From Cinnamomum chago (taxonomy: Eukaryota; Streptophyta; Magnoliopsida; Laurales; Lauraceae), in contig CP142451.1 in the NCBI GenBank assembly GCA_038049695.1, forward strand, positions 35,448,001 to 35,512,000: a stretch of 64,000 nucleotides of DNA, given 5' to 3'. Both the position numbers and the translations under genes were made by a program. Below the pieces are notes generated by a model, which did not search any database, had not been told where the DNA came from, and saw only the letters and a list, made by a program, of their open reading frames with translations. This document shows positions 34,155-46,880 of the stretch, piece by piece (positions within the stretch are counted from its first letter, which is position 1; every line of letters starts with the position of its first letter).

Positions 34155-35101
34155 CAGCTCCCCCACCCATTTGGTTTGTCATAGACAAAAGGCCATGGAT
34201 AAACAACATTTATCTTCTTCCACCACAACAAGAGGCATAAACAAGCAAATAAATGTCCTTTACTTTTATCTTGCAAATGGGTAAGTAGTACCCCACCACA
34301 GAACAATCCAATCACAACATGATAGGGTTTTAAAATATGAAACAAATCTAAATCTTAGCGACCATACCGATCGCAGCCCTTCAAATGTAAAATTACTTAA
34401 ACAAACACATAGCAAAGAATTGATAACAAGCACAGAACTAAGAAAATGATGCACTCCACTTAAGGGTTTGAGATATAATAAACAAAGGGGTCAAAATTTT
34501 TTTATTATAACATTCCAGGAGAGTATCATCTACAATTAACTTACATCACTCAATCAACTCATCTCAACCTGCGGCACTTTAAATCATAAGAAACTGGCGT
34601 TGAATTGGAGGTGTGACAAAGGCCATTTCAGAAGACCCACATCTGAAAAAACCCACAAAGATATTCAGAGATCAATGGAATTACATCGCCAAAAACAAGT
34701 AAATGTTTCAATGGAAAAAAAAAAACCCAAAGCTATGATATAAAGCAATAACAAATGTGAGCAATTGCAGAACCACTTTTCACAAATTAATATTTTTTTT
34801 AGAAAACAAAAAAAAAATATGAATTTGTCATGACCCATCAAACTAAAAATAGGGGAACATGGAACAAAACAAGAAATAATCCATATGGGAAAATTGTAAT
34901 CCAACCTAAATGAAAACTTGGGTTTTATTTATTCTCTTTTAAAGAAATAAGGCCTGTAACAATCAACCCATCATTGTTAAAACAGAGAACATAAAAAGAA
35001 AAGAATCTAGAAATTTGGTTAGGAATCAAAATATCAATCTGCTCCTAGAAGGTGATATCTTGGAAGATACCCGGATGCATTTTTTTTGTGTGTGTTGATA
35101 T

Positions 35102-35132
<31 letters not shown>

Positions 35133-36339
35133 GGGTGTCAAACTACAAAACCAACAACAATACCTCTGCTGAATAAAATAAACTGAATAACATGCACATT
35201 CAATCAACTGTGCAATTCATGAAAATTAGGTTAAGGAGGGTACGAGTAAATCAAATGAGGTGGTAAAAACAATACCTCTAGGCGGCTGGAGGCTGGGGCG
35301 GTGGGGGAAGAGGGAGGAGGCTAGGGCGGGTGGAGACAAGGCCGGGTGGAAGCACTTCCGGTGGGGATGGGCCGCTGGCCGGCATAAAGAGAGATGGAGA
35401 GAGAGAGAGATCATACCTTGGCATGCTGCAGTTGTAAGAAAAAGAAGATTCAGAAGGGTTTGGCGGGCTGCAGTAAAAAGAAATTCGGAATAAGGGTTTA
35501 TTTACCGAAGGAGAATACGGGCATGAGTATTTTATAATTTGAGAAAATTTCATAACTTTGAGCGGGTGCTCCTATGGCCCACTGAAAATAAGTTTCAGCT
35601 CACCCAATATAATACTAGCACCTAAAATATGTCTTTAATTAGCCTCAAAAGCATAGGCCGCCGCATAAAGTTAGACGCTAAAAACTAAAAAAATTTCCAC
35701 CAAAATTTAGGGCCATTAAAGTGGGATTTATACAAGTAGCCACTACTACGGCGCCACTAAAAGTTAATTAGAATTGACTTTTAGCAAGGGCGAGTTGGGA
35801 TTTTTATTAGATTTTTAAGTGGTGTTTGTGGGCTCAAAATACATGCCTTAGGTGGTTTTTTCAAATTGGGTGGGGGCTTTCCTTATATATGACTCTGGCC
35901 CTTGATGAATAACCACCATTAAAGATTTCCAACATTTATAAGGTATCGTTAAATCTAATTTCCATTAGAGATTATCTAATCATACGATTGAACACAAAAA
36001 AAAAAAAGTTAATAAAACAACATTTTTTTAGCCATGTTTTATTGTTTGGTCGATCTTACAGTGGTTCCAACTCAACTCTAAACAAAAAATTGGGATTCCT
36101 CATAAATAAATGTGTTTGATCATTTTGAACGACTCTGATTATCCATATATATATATATATATATATATATGGGAACGAGTGGGACCCATCGAAAAAAGTT
36201 CCCAGCATACTCTGCTAGAAGCTATTGTAGTTGCCCCTAGAATTAAAAAAAAAACATGAAAGAGGCAGAGATTTGGGAATAAATCAAAGCGATTAAAACG
36301 GTGTGCTCATATTATTTTGGCAAAATAGAATTTTACTAA
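34155..36339. other. Spacer with microsatellites
   Basis: No supported gene. (GA)n at 35102-35124 and about 35390-35410, and (AT)13 at 36145-36170. A GC-rich patch at 35275-35390 contains a few Gly/Trp-rich open codons that look compositional. Confidence 0.55.
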
Positions 36340-36346
36340 ATGGGGT

Positions 36347-37114
36347 TCTGTGGACGTAGACCTGTGCGTCGCCAGTAGGCAAAATAAATTGTCAATGCAT
36401 TATTGCATCGCCATTAGGTTAATACGCGTTGGCAAAACTTTCACACTATTTTGGCGGAAATCTTTGTTGGAGCCAATGTATGTTTTCCACAACTTTTGCC
36501 AATGCGGTCTTACTTGTGTCGGTGAAAGTAGCAATTCTCTACGACTTTTTCCAACGCAATTAAAATATGTATCGGAAAAAAGACTTCTACCAACGCCAAT
36601 TTTCATTGTGTCGATAAATAGTGTCTGAAAAGTTTTTCCACAGCTTTTGCCAATGCGGTCTTACTAGCGTCGATAAAAGTAGTAATTCTCTGTGACTTTT
36701 GCCAACGCAAATTTTCGCTGCGTCGGAAATTAGTGTTAGGAAAGGGAAGTTTGTCATAAATGGGGCTTTGCAGACGCAATAATGAGTCGGCAATGGTACG
36801 AATAAAAACTTAGAGCTTTCCCAACACACATCTATGCGTCGCCAGTAGGTAAGATAATTGCCAACGCATTATTGCGTCGCCATTAGAAAAACACGCGTTG
36901 GCAAAACTCTCTCTCTTTTGGAGGGGTTTTTTGTTGGCGCCAATATGATTACCACAACTTTTGCCAACTCGGTCTTACTTGCGTTGGAAAAAGTAGCAAT
37001 TTTTGTAACTTTTGCCAACGCAGTCCAAATATGCGTTGGAAATAAGACTTTTGCCAACGCAAATTTTCACTGCATCGGCAAATAGGGTCGGGAAAGGTGC
37101 AATTTGTTGTAGTG
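36347..37114 (+). mobile_element. CACTA-type terminus with subterminal repeats (end at 37114)
   Basis: TTTGTTGTAGTG at 37103-37114 is the reverse of the CACTACAACAAA terminus of CACTA elements. The 770 bp before it hold many copies of ttttgccaacgcaa and gcgtcgg/gcgttgg in both orientations. The arrangement is duplicated: the block cgtcgccagtagg..cgcgttggcaaaact occurs near 36365 and 36837, and ccacaacttttgccaa..cggtcttact near 36486, 36640 and 36953. The other end of this element is not found. Confidence 0.7.
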
Positions 37115-38639
37115 TGGCTACTAATGCTAGGAAGAAGATCAATTTCTTAGGCAAATTTGAGCGAGGTGGCTGTTGTCCAAACCTCTAGATGGTGCATCTT
37201 TTTCATACATTACTCCTTGTGTGGCTTCTTGGTTAGAGTGCGGCTTTAGTGAAAATTTTATTTTTCAAAAAAATAAAACCCATCTTCTTCACTTTTGTAT
37301 ATATTTTAGAAAATGAGGATGGAATTCATTACCTTTCAAGCAAGTTATACATCCAAGTTCGTAATAAGAAAAAAAAACAAAGAGCTAGAGCATTACTGAC
37401 AAAAACACATTTGCATACAAGAAGCCAATTGTAGATATTTTAAATGCAAGTCTTATCCTAAAACATAGATTTTCGAAGTGGGTCTTGTGCTTCATGGGGT
37501 GTAGTAAAATGAGTCCATATGAAGGGTTTAAATATGCTGGGAATCTATTGGCCTCTGGCCAATTTCTTATTTTATTCACACTTTTATAACCCTTATTCCA
37601 TGATCTCAGAGAATCTTGCGACATCTTGGAATACTAGTTTTCTTCACTCCCATTAAAATACCCATGAATGATCCATGTGGGAAAAAAAAGAGTCTACTAC
37701 AATATCTTTCACGTTGGTCACATCACTCTGAGCCCATTTTCACACTGCTGCAAACACAAACTAATGAAGATTTTGTCTTGATGACAGAAACTCTGCAAAA
37801 CCCAGATAGATAAACAAAATCCAATTAAAAAACCATATGTACAAGTCCCTCCTATTCCTCATCTTATGCAAAACCCAAATGCAGAAAAAGAAAATCCAAT
37901 CCAACACAAAAGTTGAACAATGAAAAGACCATTCAATTCAATCCATCTCATTATAACTGGACCACATCATAAAATTGTAACACATCCATATTTTTGCAAA
38001 ACAAAAGGAAGCAAATAATTCAGATTTCAGTAAATAAATGAAAAGAAGAGATAAGAGATGAGAAAGAGAGTGTACCTGCAGAGGCAGCAAACTCCTGCTG
38101 GCTTTGGAGAAACGACCGGAAAAGGGGTCGCTTTGGAGAAGACGACCGGAGAAGGGGTCAAACTCGTGCTGGCTTTCGAGAAGACGACCGGAGAAGGGGG
38201 CACCAGTTTTCTTCAGTGGGATAGGTATGCGCCTGATAATAGAGATGGGTTTTTGGAGATCAACAAAAATGGGTTTTTTGAGATCAACAGAGATGGAAAT
38301 GGTGGGAGGGATCTGCGTGCGTTGATGGAGAGGGTGAGGTCTGCGTGAGTGGTGATGGAGATGATGCCAATGAGGGAATGGAGATGGAGATGGTAAGGGA
38401 GATGAGGGAAAGAGCAAAGAGAGAGAGAGGAGCAGATCGAGAGAGAGCGCCGATCGAGAGAGAGAGAGAGACAGAGAGAGCGTCGATCGAGAGAGAGAGA
38501 GAGAGAAGAGCGGCTCGAGAGAGACAGAGAGAGAGCGCCGATCGAGAGAGAGAAAAGAGCAAAACGAGAGAGAATAGAAGATCGTGAGAGACAGAGAGCC
38601 GATCAAGAGAGAGCAGATTGACAGAGACAGAGACAACTT

Positions 38640-38677
<38 letters not shown>

Positions 38678-38769
38678 GCAGATGAGAGAAAGAAAAGAGG
38701 GAAAAGAAAAGAGGGCTTATAGAGCGGAAGCGGTGGCGGGAGAGGGGAAAAGAAGGAAAAAGTAAATAA
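37115..38769. other. Spacer with GA-rich tract and short minisatellite
   Basis: 38100-38200 has three copies of gaccggagaaggggtc/gc with about 33-bp spacing. 38409-38676 is a long imperfect (GA)n with interspersed cgccgatcgag blocks. Open frames here (Ser/Leu-rich on minus, Glu/Arg-rich on plus) are compositional. Confidence 0.6.
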
Positions 38770-39414
38770 ACCTTTACCGACCTTTCATCATAAACGTCGG
38801 TAATACTTTTTCTGACGCTAATTTTCGTCGGTAAACAAAAAATTCATTCTTAAATCTCCATCATTTTTAATTTCCTTAAAAATAAAAATCAACTTTACCA
38901 ATGCAAGTTTTCGTCGGTAATAAAAACATTCGTCGTTAAAGTTCCATAAATTTTAATTTTCTAAAAAATAAAATTCAACTTTGCCGACGTTTCACATAAA
39001 CGTCGCTAAAAGTTCAATTGAGAATTTATTTTACACGGTATAATCCAATTTAACTTTGCCGACGGTTTTTATTTGTCGGCAAAATAAAAAATACAAATAA
39101 ATAAAAAATAAAATACTTTCACCAACGAAAAAAAGCGTCGGTAAAACCAATAAAACGTCGCTAAAGGTCTCTGATTTTAATTCCAAGATTAAACTTTGCC
39201 GACGTTTTAAAACGTCGGTGAAAACTACACTTTGCCGACGTTTTTTATTAAAACGTCGGTGAAAAGTACACTTTACCGACGCTTTTATAAAACGTCGGTG
39301 AAAATTAAATTTTACCCACGTTTTATAAAAAACATCGGTAAAAGGCTAATTTTCACCGACGTTTTATAAAAGCGTGGCCAAAAAACGTGGCTAAAAGTGC
39401 AAGTTGTTGTAGTG
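38770..39414 (+). mobile_element. Second CACTA-type terminus with subterminal repeats (end at 39414)
   Basis: GTTGTTGTAGTG at 39403-39414 is again a CACTA-type end. The preceding 630 bp hold roughly 15 copies of gccgacgttttataaaacgtcggtgaaa-like inverted units (ccgacg / cgtcgg). Its unit differs from that of the terminus at 37114 (ccaacgc / gcgtcgg), so the two are different families. The next three bases, tat, could be a target duplication. Confidence 0.7.
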
Positions 39415-39893
39415 TATGTGTATTCACTTGCATCTCATAGTATGCTTGTTTAGGCATAGTTTTTGAGAATAAAAAACTTATTGTAAAGGTTTATGCTTAG
39501 CCTATTGAAAAGCATATGAGGTTGTATAGGTTAATGCTTAGCATTGAGTAAAAAGCATTTGTGTTGTAAGGTTGGAGGTGAGCCTAAACCTTAAAATTGA
39601 TAGTGTAACACTGGTAAAAATACCGGGAGTGGATGTAGGCATGATTGGCCGAACCACTATAAATTTCCTTATTATGCTGATTGTGTGGATGATGCGCTTA
39701 AATTTATTCTTTTCTTATCAATGTCAACTTTGATTGTATTCATGAGTTCTTTACTTGGTATTAGACTTTTAATTAATAATCAAGTTAATGAACTATCAAA
39801 ACATAATTGATATTGGTTTAAAGAAGAATTAGGCATTGGAATTGAGTGTACCCTATTCACCACCCCCCTCTAGGGTTCGGTTCTGGACTTTCA
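39415..39893 (+). repeat. LTR fragment related to the SIRE-like LTR, plus orientation
   Basis: It holds the reverse complement of the 32636-32786 repeats (aaaggttattgcttagcc-type units), the ggccgaaccactata block, and the ccctattcaccacccccctc and ggactttca end. The 5' half is missing where the CACTA end abuts at 39414. Confidence 0.75.
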
Positions 39894-40985
39894 GGATATG
39901 CTTCTGGGGTGAAATGATACGGGTTGTGGTGTACTGATCAGGATTCACCCAGATTTATCATCAGCAGGGATGTTACATTTCATGAAGATGATTTACTCGA
40001 AGAGAGAAATCGGGTGGAGGAGACAAAGTAGGTAGCAGCAATGACACCGTTCAGGTGGAGTCCAACATCCTAGTGAGGAAGGAGAGTGCATCCAGCTCCT
40101 CCTGAGATACAGGGGATAGTCAGACTGTGCAGCAGATGCAGTGGATAGAGCTGTAGATGCCGCAAACGGGTAGATCGTAGAGAGAAAGGAAACCGTAGGT
40201 TAGATAAGGTTTCGAGGATATTATAACTTACGCGTCAACATCAGACAGTGGCTGTGATGATATGGTTGCATACGCATTGATGACCGAGTCTCTTGAATTA
40301 ATGGAAGGGCTGAAAAGTAGTCAACATGCAACAACTGTGACTGAAGAGATGGAGTCTCTTGATGAGGAATATCAGGCCATCGGATGTAAGCGGTTCTATG
40401 AGGAAGAGGAAGGAGCTTCTAGTGCAGGTAGAGTCTTGTTTAAGATTCCTGATCATGTATGCAATTTAAAGAAATCATTGTACGGGTCGAAGACAGCTTT
40501 TGGACAATGGTGCAAGCAATTTGGTGCATTCATGAAGGAATGTGTTAAATTCAAGTTCAAGCATTGCTTGGACTTAATCGGTGTACTCAGTACCTGAGTG
40601 CCCTAAGGGACCAGGTGGAGATGGTGAAATGTGTTTTGTGCACGAGGATCAGCTTCAGTGTTTGCCAAGGTGGAGATTTCTTAGGTTGTATGGCTCAATA
40701 GAAGTAATAAATCTGGAAAATCGGGCCCCTGGATTGTCTATGTTCTACTGTAATTAGAAGTAGGTCTATTGTTGTAGGTCTACTGTGATTAGAGTTAGTG
40801 TTTGGGTGTAAAAGGTTTTGGGGCTAATATTATAAATAGAGGCTAAGAGTCTCTATGATGTATACCCCTTCTGATTGCATAGTGAATTCTCTCGTCTTTC
40901 CCATGGACGTAGGCCAAAAGCCGAACCACGTAAATCTCTGTGTTCTCTTGTGTGTGCTTGATCACTTCTCACAGGCCCTAGATCA
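39894..40985 (+). pseudogene. Copia remnant (Tork/TAR-like) with 3' LTR
   Basis: 39894-40010 encodes SPRFIISRDVTFHEDDLL, the usual linker after integrase. 40262-40597 encodes EEMESL..AIGCKR and FKIPDHVCNLKKSLYGSKTAFGQW, parts of the RT joined by internal deletion. 3' LTR-like sequence starts near 40678, with a TATAAATAG at 40831-40839 and the gacgtaggcc..gccgaaccacgt block typical of Copia R/U5. It is too deleted to function. Confidence 0.65.
40831..40839 (+). promoter_or_regulatory. TATA box in Copia LTR remnant
   Basis: TATAAATAG within the LTR-like segment, about 80 bp before the gacgtaggcc block. Confidence 0.6.
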
Positions 40986-43191
40986 CAACATGATACAAGT
41001 ACTATGCGATTTTTTTTATGATTTTTCAAAATTCACTTGGTTTTTTCCCTTTTTCAATAAATTTGATGTTTTTGACACTTTTCGTTTGTTTAAATTGCAA
41101 GTTGAAAATATTCTTTCCTTACAAATTAAAATATTTCGCTTTGATGGTGGAGGAGAATACATGAACAAGAAATTTCAATCATTTCTCTCTAAAAGTGGTA
41201 TTCTACATCAAATTTCATGTCCCTTTACTCGTGAGAAAAATGGGTGTGTTGAAAGGAAGCACCGACATATTGTAGAAACTGGTCTTACGATGTTGTTCAA
41301 TGCTCACATGCCCTCTAAATTCTGGGCTGATGCCTTCCTTACTGCCACTTACCTCATCAATATAATGCCATCCAAGACACTATAGTTTGTCTCTCCTTGG
41401 CAAAAACTTTTCAACCATAAACCAGATTATTATACTTTAAAAGGCTTTGGCTGTGCTTGCTACCCCTGGCTCCGCCCTTACTCTAACCATAAGCTTGAAC
41501 CCAGGACCAAACAATGTGTTTTTCTTGGTTACTCCGTAAATTACAAAGGTTATAAGTGTCTTGACATGAAATCTGGAAGAACTTATTTGTCTAGACATGT
41601 TGTCTTTGACGAGCATAGTTTTCCCTTCCAGAGTCAGGTCTCTTCGGTTCCTATTGTCTCTTCCTCGGCATTTGGTATTGAAGGATTCCCTTTCTCAGCT
41701 TGGTTTAAACCTGGGTTTGTCCCACCATCATTTGTGTTAGGACCCTACACTTCAGGTCTCTTCGGTATCTACATCAACTACCACTACCTCTCCTATCCAA
41801 CAACCAATTATACAGAGTGCACCACACTCTCCGTCTATTGACCATTCCTCTTCTTCACTCGCCACAACTAGCCTCCCTTCCACACCCTGTCACCCACCAA
41901 GTGCAGAACATCACTTGCCTGGCTCTAGTTCTCTCCATTCCTCACCCTTACCAACCAATTCTGATTTTGTTATCTCTGCTTCCTCCCCTCCTGTCTCCAC
42001 TCCATCAGACCAGCCTACTACGTCTACTGTCCGTGTTCCTTTCCCTCATACCACCAACTCTCACTCCATGGTCACAAGGTCCAAATCGGGCATAGTAAAA
42101 AAGAAATTCGTCTTCTCCACTAATAGCATCCTACTCTTGTTCCATCTAATAGCTCCTATGATATAATTGAACCTACGAGTTATACAGAAGGAGCCAGATC
42201 AATTGAATGGAGGCAGGCAATGGCTGAGGAATTCTTTGCCCTTCAAAGACAAGGGACTTGGACACTTGTCCCCTTCTCTCCTGCCCAACACTTAGTGGGA
42301 TGTCAATGGGTTTATAAGATTAAACGTCATTCAGAGGGGTCTGTGGCTAGGTTCAAGGCACGTTTGGTTGCTAAGGGGTTTCATCAAGAATATGGTGTGG
42401 ATTATAATGACAAAGCCAGTCCGATGGTTAAACATGCTATAATTAGAGTTGATTTCTCTTTGGCTGTATATTATAATTGGACGATCCATCAACTTGATGT
42501 TACTAATGCATTCTTACATGGGATCTTTTAAGAAGAGATTACATGACACAACCTCTGGATTTGTAGATAGCTGCTTTCCCAATCATGTATGCAAACTTCG
42601 CAAGTCTCTTTATGGACTCAAACAAGCCCCTTGAGCCTGGTATGAGAGATTTTCCAACTTTTTACTCGGCCTGGGATTTCTCACTACATAAGTTGACTAC
42701 TCCGTGTTCATCAAACATCATAAGGCTTCCATCACACTAGTTTTAGTCTATGTGGACGACCTCGTATTCACTCTCTTATTAGGCAACTCAATATGATCTT
42801 TGAAATGAAGCATTTAGGTGATTTACATCACTTTCTTGGCGTTGAGGTTCACAGACACTCTCATGGACTTTTTCTCTCACAGTCCAACTATGCATATGAT
42901 CTCTTGTTAAAAGCTGCTATGCTAGGTTGTAAAACGTATGTCTCACCTTGCAATTACAAAGTTGTTACTACCTCTGCTGACACCACCCCATTACTTGATC
43001 CTACTGCGTATCATAGTAGTACAGGAGCTTTATAGTATCTCACTCTCACTAGACCGGAAATTTCCTTTGTTGTAAATCAGGCATGTCAACATATGCACCA
43101 ACCGACGGCCTCTGATTTCACTGCGCTAAAACGCATTCTACGTTATCTAAAAGGAACTCTGTCACTTGGCATTCAATTCAATAAGGGACCA
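40986..43191 (+). pseudogene. Copia element (Ale-like): integrase and reverse transcriptase
   Basis: It starts inside the integrase core (DFSKFTWFFPF), then FRFDGGGEYMNKKFQSFLSKSGILHQISCPFT, ERKHRHIVETGLTML and INIMPSK. The linker (41566-42095) is Ser/Pro-rich. RT follows with MAEEFFALQRQGTWTLVPF, QWVYKIKRHSEGSVARFKARLVAKGF and the YVDD box at 42749-42760, then HHFLGVEVHRH. Gag, protease and the 5' LTR are absent, and there are at least five stops or frameshifts. The frame ends in RYLKGTLSLGIQFNKGP, where a long LTR is inserted. Confidence 0.85.
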
Positions 43192-45578
43192 TGTAACACC
43201 CCGACCCGCCTTAATTTTGATTAATAGTTAATTAATTAAGATTAGTGGCTTAATGGATGTTTCGTATGTATTTGGGCTTGATTAGGTAGAATTAGTGGGG
43301 TTGGCCATTCACAACGTAGATTATGATTTTTTGGAGTGTTTTGGATTTTACGTGTCTTTAGATTTTTTTGGGTTTTGAATGCATTGTATAAAGCATAGCT
43401 TGGGCTTTGATTTTCATGTTTTGACCTGAGTCATTCGGACCAAATTGACCCACTTCCAACCCATTTAAGCCCATTTTATGCATAAAGCCTTTCTCTGTAA
43501 ATTCTGTGAACTACCTGGGTTTGCATGCGCAATTAAACTCTCATCTTCAATGATCCTCTTCTCTTCTTCCTTCATTTCCAGCTGAGATTCCCACTTCTTC
43601 ATCTCCTCCAAATTTTCTCAAGAAAAGACTCTAGGAAATTAGTATGTGCGATTGGAGAGTCCTATCTTCATCATCACCTTCATCTTCTTCCACAAGATTT
43701 ATAATCTCATCCTAGCTTATTTCTCTTTAATCTTTTACATTGGTAAGTATTTCTCTTCCTTTCCTTTTCTCTTGCTTCAAATCATTGAAAGGATGTTACA
43801 ATTCGTGCATGCATGTTGACTGCGTCATACCTTGCATTTTCACCATTTTAGGTTGCTTCTTGAGCTTGCATTTTGGGTGCTCTTAGTTTGGAGAGCTTGG
43901 CTTGGCTAGGAGAGATTTGTTGTGTAGAATTTGAGTTTGCAAGCACCCAAGGAAAGTGTAACATTTATAAATCTATGCATGCATGCCTATTTGATTCCTT
44001 GAGTATGCTATTCACATGTTAGGTACCCATTTTTCAGCTTAATATCTGAAGTTTATGTAAGTTATGGTTTTGTGTGGCTTGATTTAATGGTGGTAAAATG
44101 GTGGTGTTTATGAGCTTTTTTGGAGGCTTAATTTGTGTATCAAATGGTGTTTGAAGGAATGGGAGAGGTAAGGATGGCCTTGTAATGGAATAGGGAAGTT
44201 CCAGATTTCGAATGCAGAATTCTGGACTGTCCGCTCGAGCGCACCTACTCTTTAGATGGTGCCCGCTCGAGCGTGTGATTCCCTGCTCAAGCGAGCATGC
44301 TCTCGGGTTGATGAGCACGTGATTGCACGCTTGAGCGCACCTGATACATGTTGTGGACTAGGTCAACTTCCAACAGCCATAACTTTTGAACTGTACGTCC
44401 AATTTTGGAGGTTCACATACCGTTGGAAAGCTCTTGAAGCGTAGGACTCAATAGTCTATCGATATTTGCGGTCAGAGGTCAGGGGAGAAAGAGAATTTTG
44501 GATTCAAAATAAATCTTGGCAATCAGATTGTACCACGAGCCAAGTGAAGAACCGTAGTATGCTTAGATGGTTTTGGCCTGATAGTTGGACTTTAAGGAGG
44601 GATCCCTTGAACCCTATATCATGCCCAATGGACTTACAATTCATGTGGGTGCGGTTTGAGCAACTGTACACCCATAAGGGGCCTCTTGTTCTTCGTATTT
44701 ATGATCCAAACCAAATATGTTATATTAAGAGATTCGGTGTCCAAATTAAATAACACCAAGGGCTCCTTTGTAGGCCACTAACGCCGTAATCCTTAGTACT
44801 ACACAAAGTTGGACGATGAAGGCCACGAGTGTTTCAAGACCGTAGGCTTGACTTGATTCATATATTCCGTATATGATCTATATGCATGCATTTGCATTCC
44901 GTTTCCATTATTCTCGTATGACTTGATCTTACTTTTGTTGCAGTTCATGTATATTTTTCTTATGCGCCTGTTTATGTTTATATCCGCTTTTGCTTTTGCT
45001 CAGTTATACTTATGATAAGTTCTAATTATGTACCACATGATAAGATCTGTTTTTGTACTATGTTATGTTATTTTGTACACTTCATTCCACGAGTTGGCAC
45101 CACTTGGCTTTGACCCTTTCTAAGTCGGATATGGCTAAGTGTGAGTTTAGTTATATTTCTAGCCCTCTACAGATGGGATTATGTTCCGAAGGTGGACCAG
45201 CACCTTAGGTCCAAAATGGAGAGTTTCGGACCCTCTGTCTCCTAGTGGCACCACTCTGTTCTATTCTGTTTTCTGCTCTCATTTTATATTCATGTTTACA
45301 TGGTTAATTTGGGAGAATGTAGCTAATGTGGATGTGCCATCTAGTTATGTTATTATCTATGTGTATCCGTCATTTACGATTCGTATGTCTCATGCTTACT
45401 CATGCACATACTTGCCTAGTGTATACACTTTGACCTCATATGATTTATATTTGTCCAGCTGTTCATTTGTCACATGCTATACGATTTATATTTATTTATC
45501 TTGCTTAGCCTAGTCTAATGGTGCTACACCTGGCGTTATAGGTGAGTACCTCGACGCTACCGCCCCGGAAATTACCTA
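43192..45578 (+). mobile_element. Long solo LTR (probable chromovirus) inside the Copia RNase H
   Basis: It begins TGTAACACCCCGACCC at 43192. It has a CT-rich leader (43540-43740), an intron-like segment (43743-43851), a cluster of cgctcgagcg palindromes (44229-44340), the cgttggaaagctcttgaag block at 44421 shared with the solo LTR at 56176, and ends near ggtgagtacctcgacg. The exact 3' boundary is uncertain, and about 400 bp of tail present in the other copies is missing. No internal coding sequence. Confidence 0.7.
44229..44340. repeat. Cluster of cgctcgagcg palindromes
   Basis: Four instances: ccgctcgagcgcacc (44231), cccgctcgagcgtg (44262), tgctcaagcgagc (44284) and acgcttgagcgcacc (44327). 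Two are followed by caccta/cacctg. Confidence 0.8.
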
Positions 45579-46143
45579 GCTTTGTATGCTTTTAAAAGAT
45601 TTTAGAGTCTTTCTTCCTACTCGTCCATTGCTATGGTGCGACAATATCTCTGTAATTTCTCTTACGTCTAATCCAATTTTTCATGCTCGCACCAAGCATG
45701 TCGAAGTGGATTATCACTTCATTCGTGAGAAAGTTTTACAGAAGAGTATGGAAGTTCGCTATGTGGCAACTCAAGACCAAATCGTTGACATTTTCACTTA
45801 GGGGCTTCATCCAAATGGTTTCAGTATCTACGTTCCAAGCTTCATGTGTCTGAGAGCCACATTCACTTGAAGGGGGCTATTAGCAGAATTGCACAAGAGA
45901 TTCAAAACACAAGTGACAGCCAAACACAACAGTCTTAGGAAATAACAAGTTCCAGTTTTGTTGCAACTAACTCTATTGTAATTGTGTTGATTAAGTTAGT
46001 TAAGTTAGCTATTCTCATTCAACAAGTTAGCTGCGATTGGTATATAAAACAATGAGGCCTGTATGAATGAGTAACAAATGAGAAAATCTCTTTTATTACC
46101 TGTTCAACTATTCTCCTTAATCTTCTCTTCTTAACTTCTATCA
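45579..46143 (+). pseudogene. Copia (Ale-like) RNase H end and 3' LTR
   Basis: 45579-45801 reads MLLKDFRVFLPTRPLLWCDNISVI and HARTKHVEVDYHFIREKVLQ, the end of the Copia RNase H, then VATQDQIVDIFT. About 60 codons between FNKGP (43190) and this point are missing. A polypurine tract ttgaagggggc (about 45867) is followed by an LTR from about 45879 (tattagcagaattg) to about 46143, with TATATAAA at 46041-46048. The opening TG is mutated to TA. Confidence 0.8.
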
Positions 46144-46875
46144 TTACCATCTGGTTCTGAACCTTTTAGTCGAATATACATGTCCATGTACTTCATTTCC
46201 TAAATGTCTTATTGTTTTCATTAGAAAAGAGAAGAAAAGGAATTCAATCAATCTATCTCTCTCTCCGACTCCTTTGTGTGTGTTGAAGAGTGACTAATAT
46301 TTATTCACTTGTAGAATTTTTCTAGATTTGTACATAGATATAAATGGAAAAGTTAATTCGTTAGAATGGTCATTGGATACAATTAATTGCAAGTGGAATG
46401 ACATTTGGTAAACAAAATGAGGTGATTCAGCCAAGTGTCCCTATTATTTAGCTTGGTTCTTCATGTAACCTGGGATATCAGTCAAGAGCAACTCACTATC
46501 CTACCTTGCTTTACTTATTTACTCTCTACCTAATATAATTTCCCTTTCCTTGGAACAATAACAACTAAACCTGAACAATTTCCATTCTCAGTTTGTGAAT
46601 GCGTTTTTCACATAATGTTGCTCCTTACTCTATGTCAAGTCACACAGCGCCACTGAACACCCACGTGCAAGTGGGTTCAGTTACTTTTGCCCTTTGGAAT
46701 GGAAACATCAGTGGGTAAGTGGGTCGTCATGTCGACCTGATTTTCACAATCCAAAGAATAAAGAGATGTCAATTCATGATACCTTTATTTTTATTTCTTG
46801 TAAATTGGGATCTTTTACTATGGGGGCAAGGGTCTCCTAAGGTAAATCAATGTCAAATAAGGGGAAAAGATAATG
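46144..46875. other. Spacer, no feature seen
   Basis: AT-rich, with no open frame of note. It ends in attag (46876-46880), the left target duplication of element 2. Confidence 0.5.
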
Positions 46876-46880
46876 ATTAG

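Noticed and set aside
37938..38636. 232-codon Ser/Leu-rich frame with hydrophobic runs
   Set aside because: It is the complement of a long (GA)n tract; composition alone explains the frame.
44466..44753. 95-codon open frame in the solo LTR
   Set aside because: No motif, and the matching region of the solo LTR at 56176 is not open.
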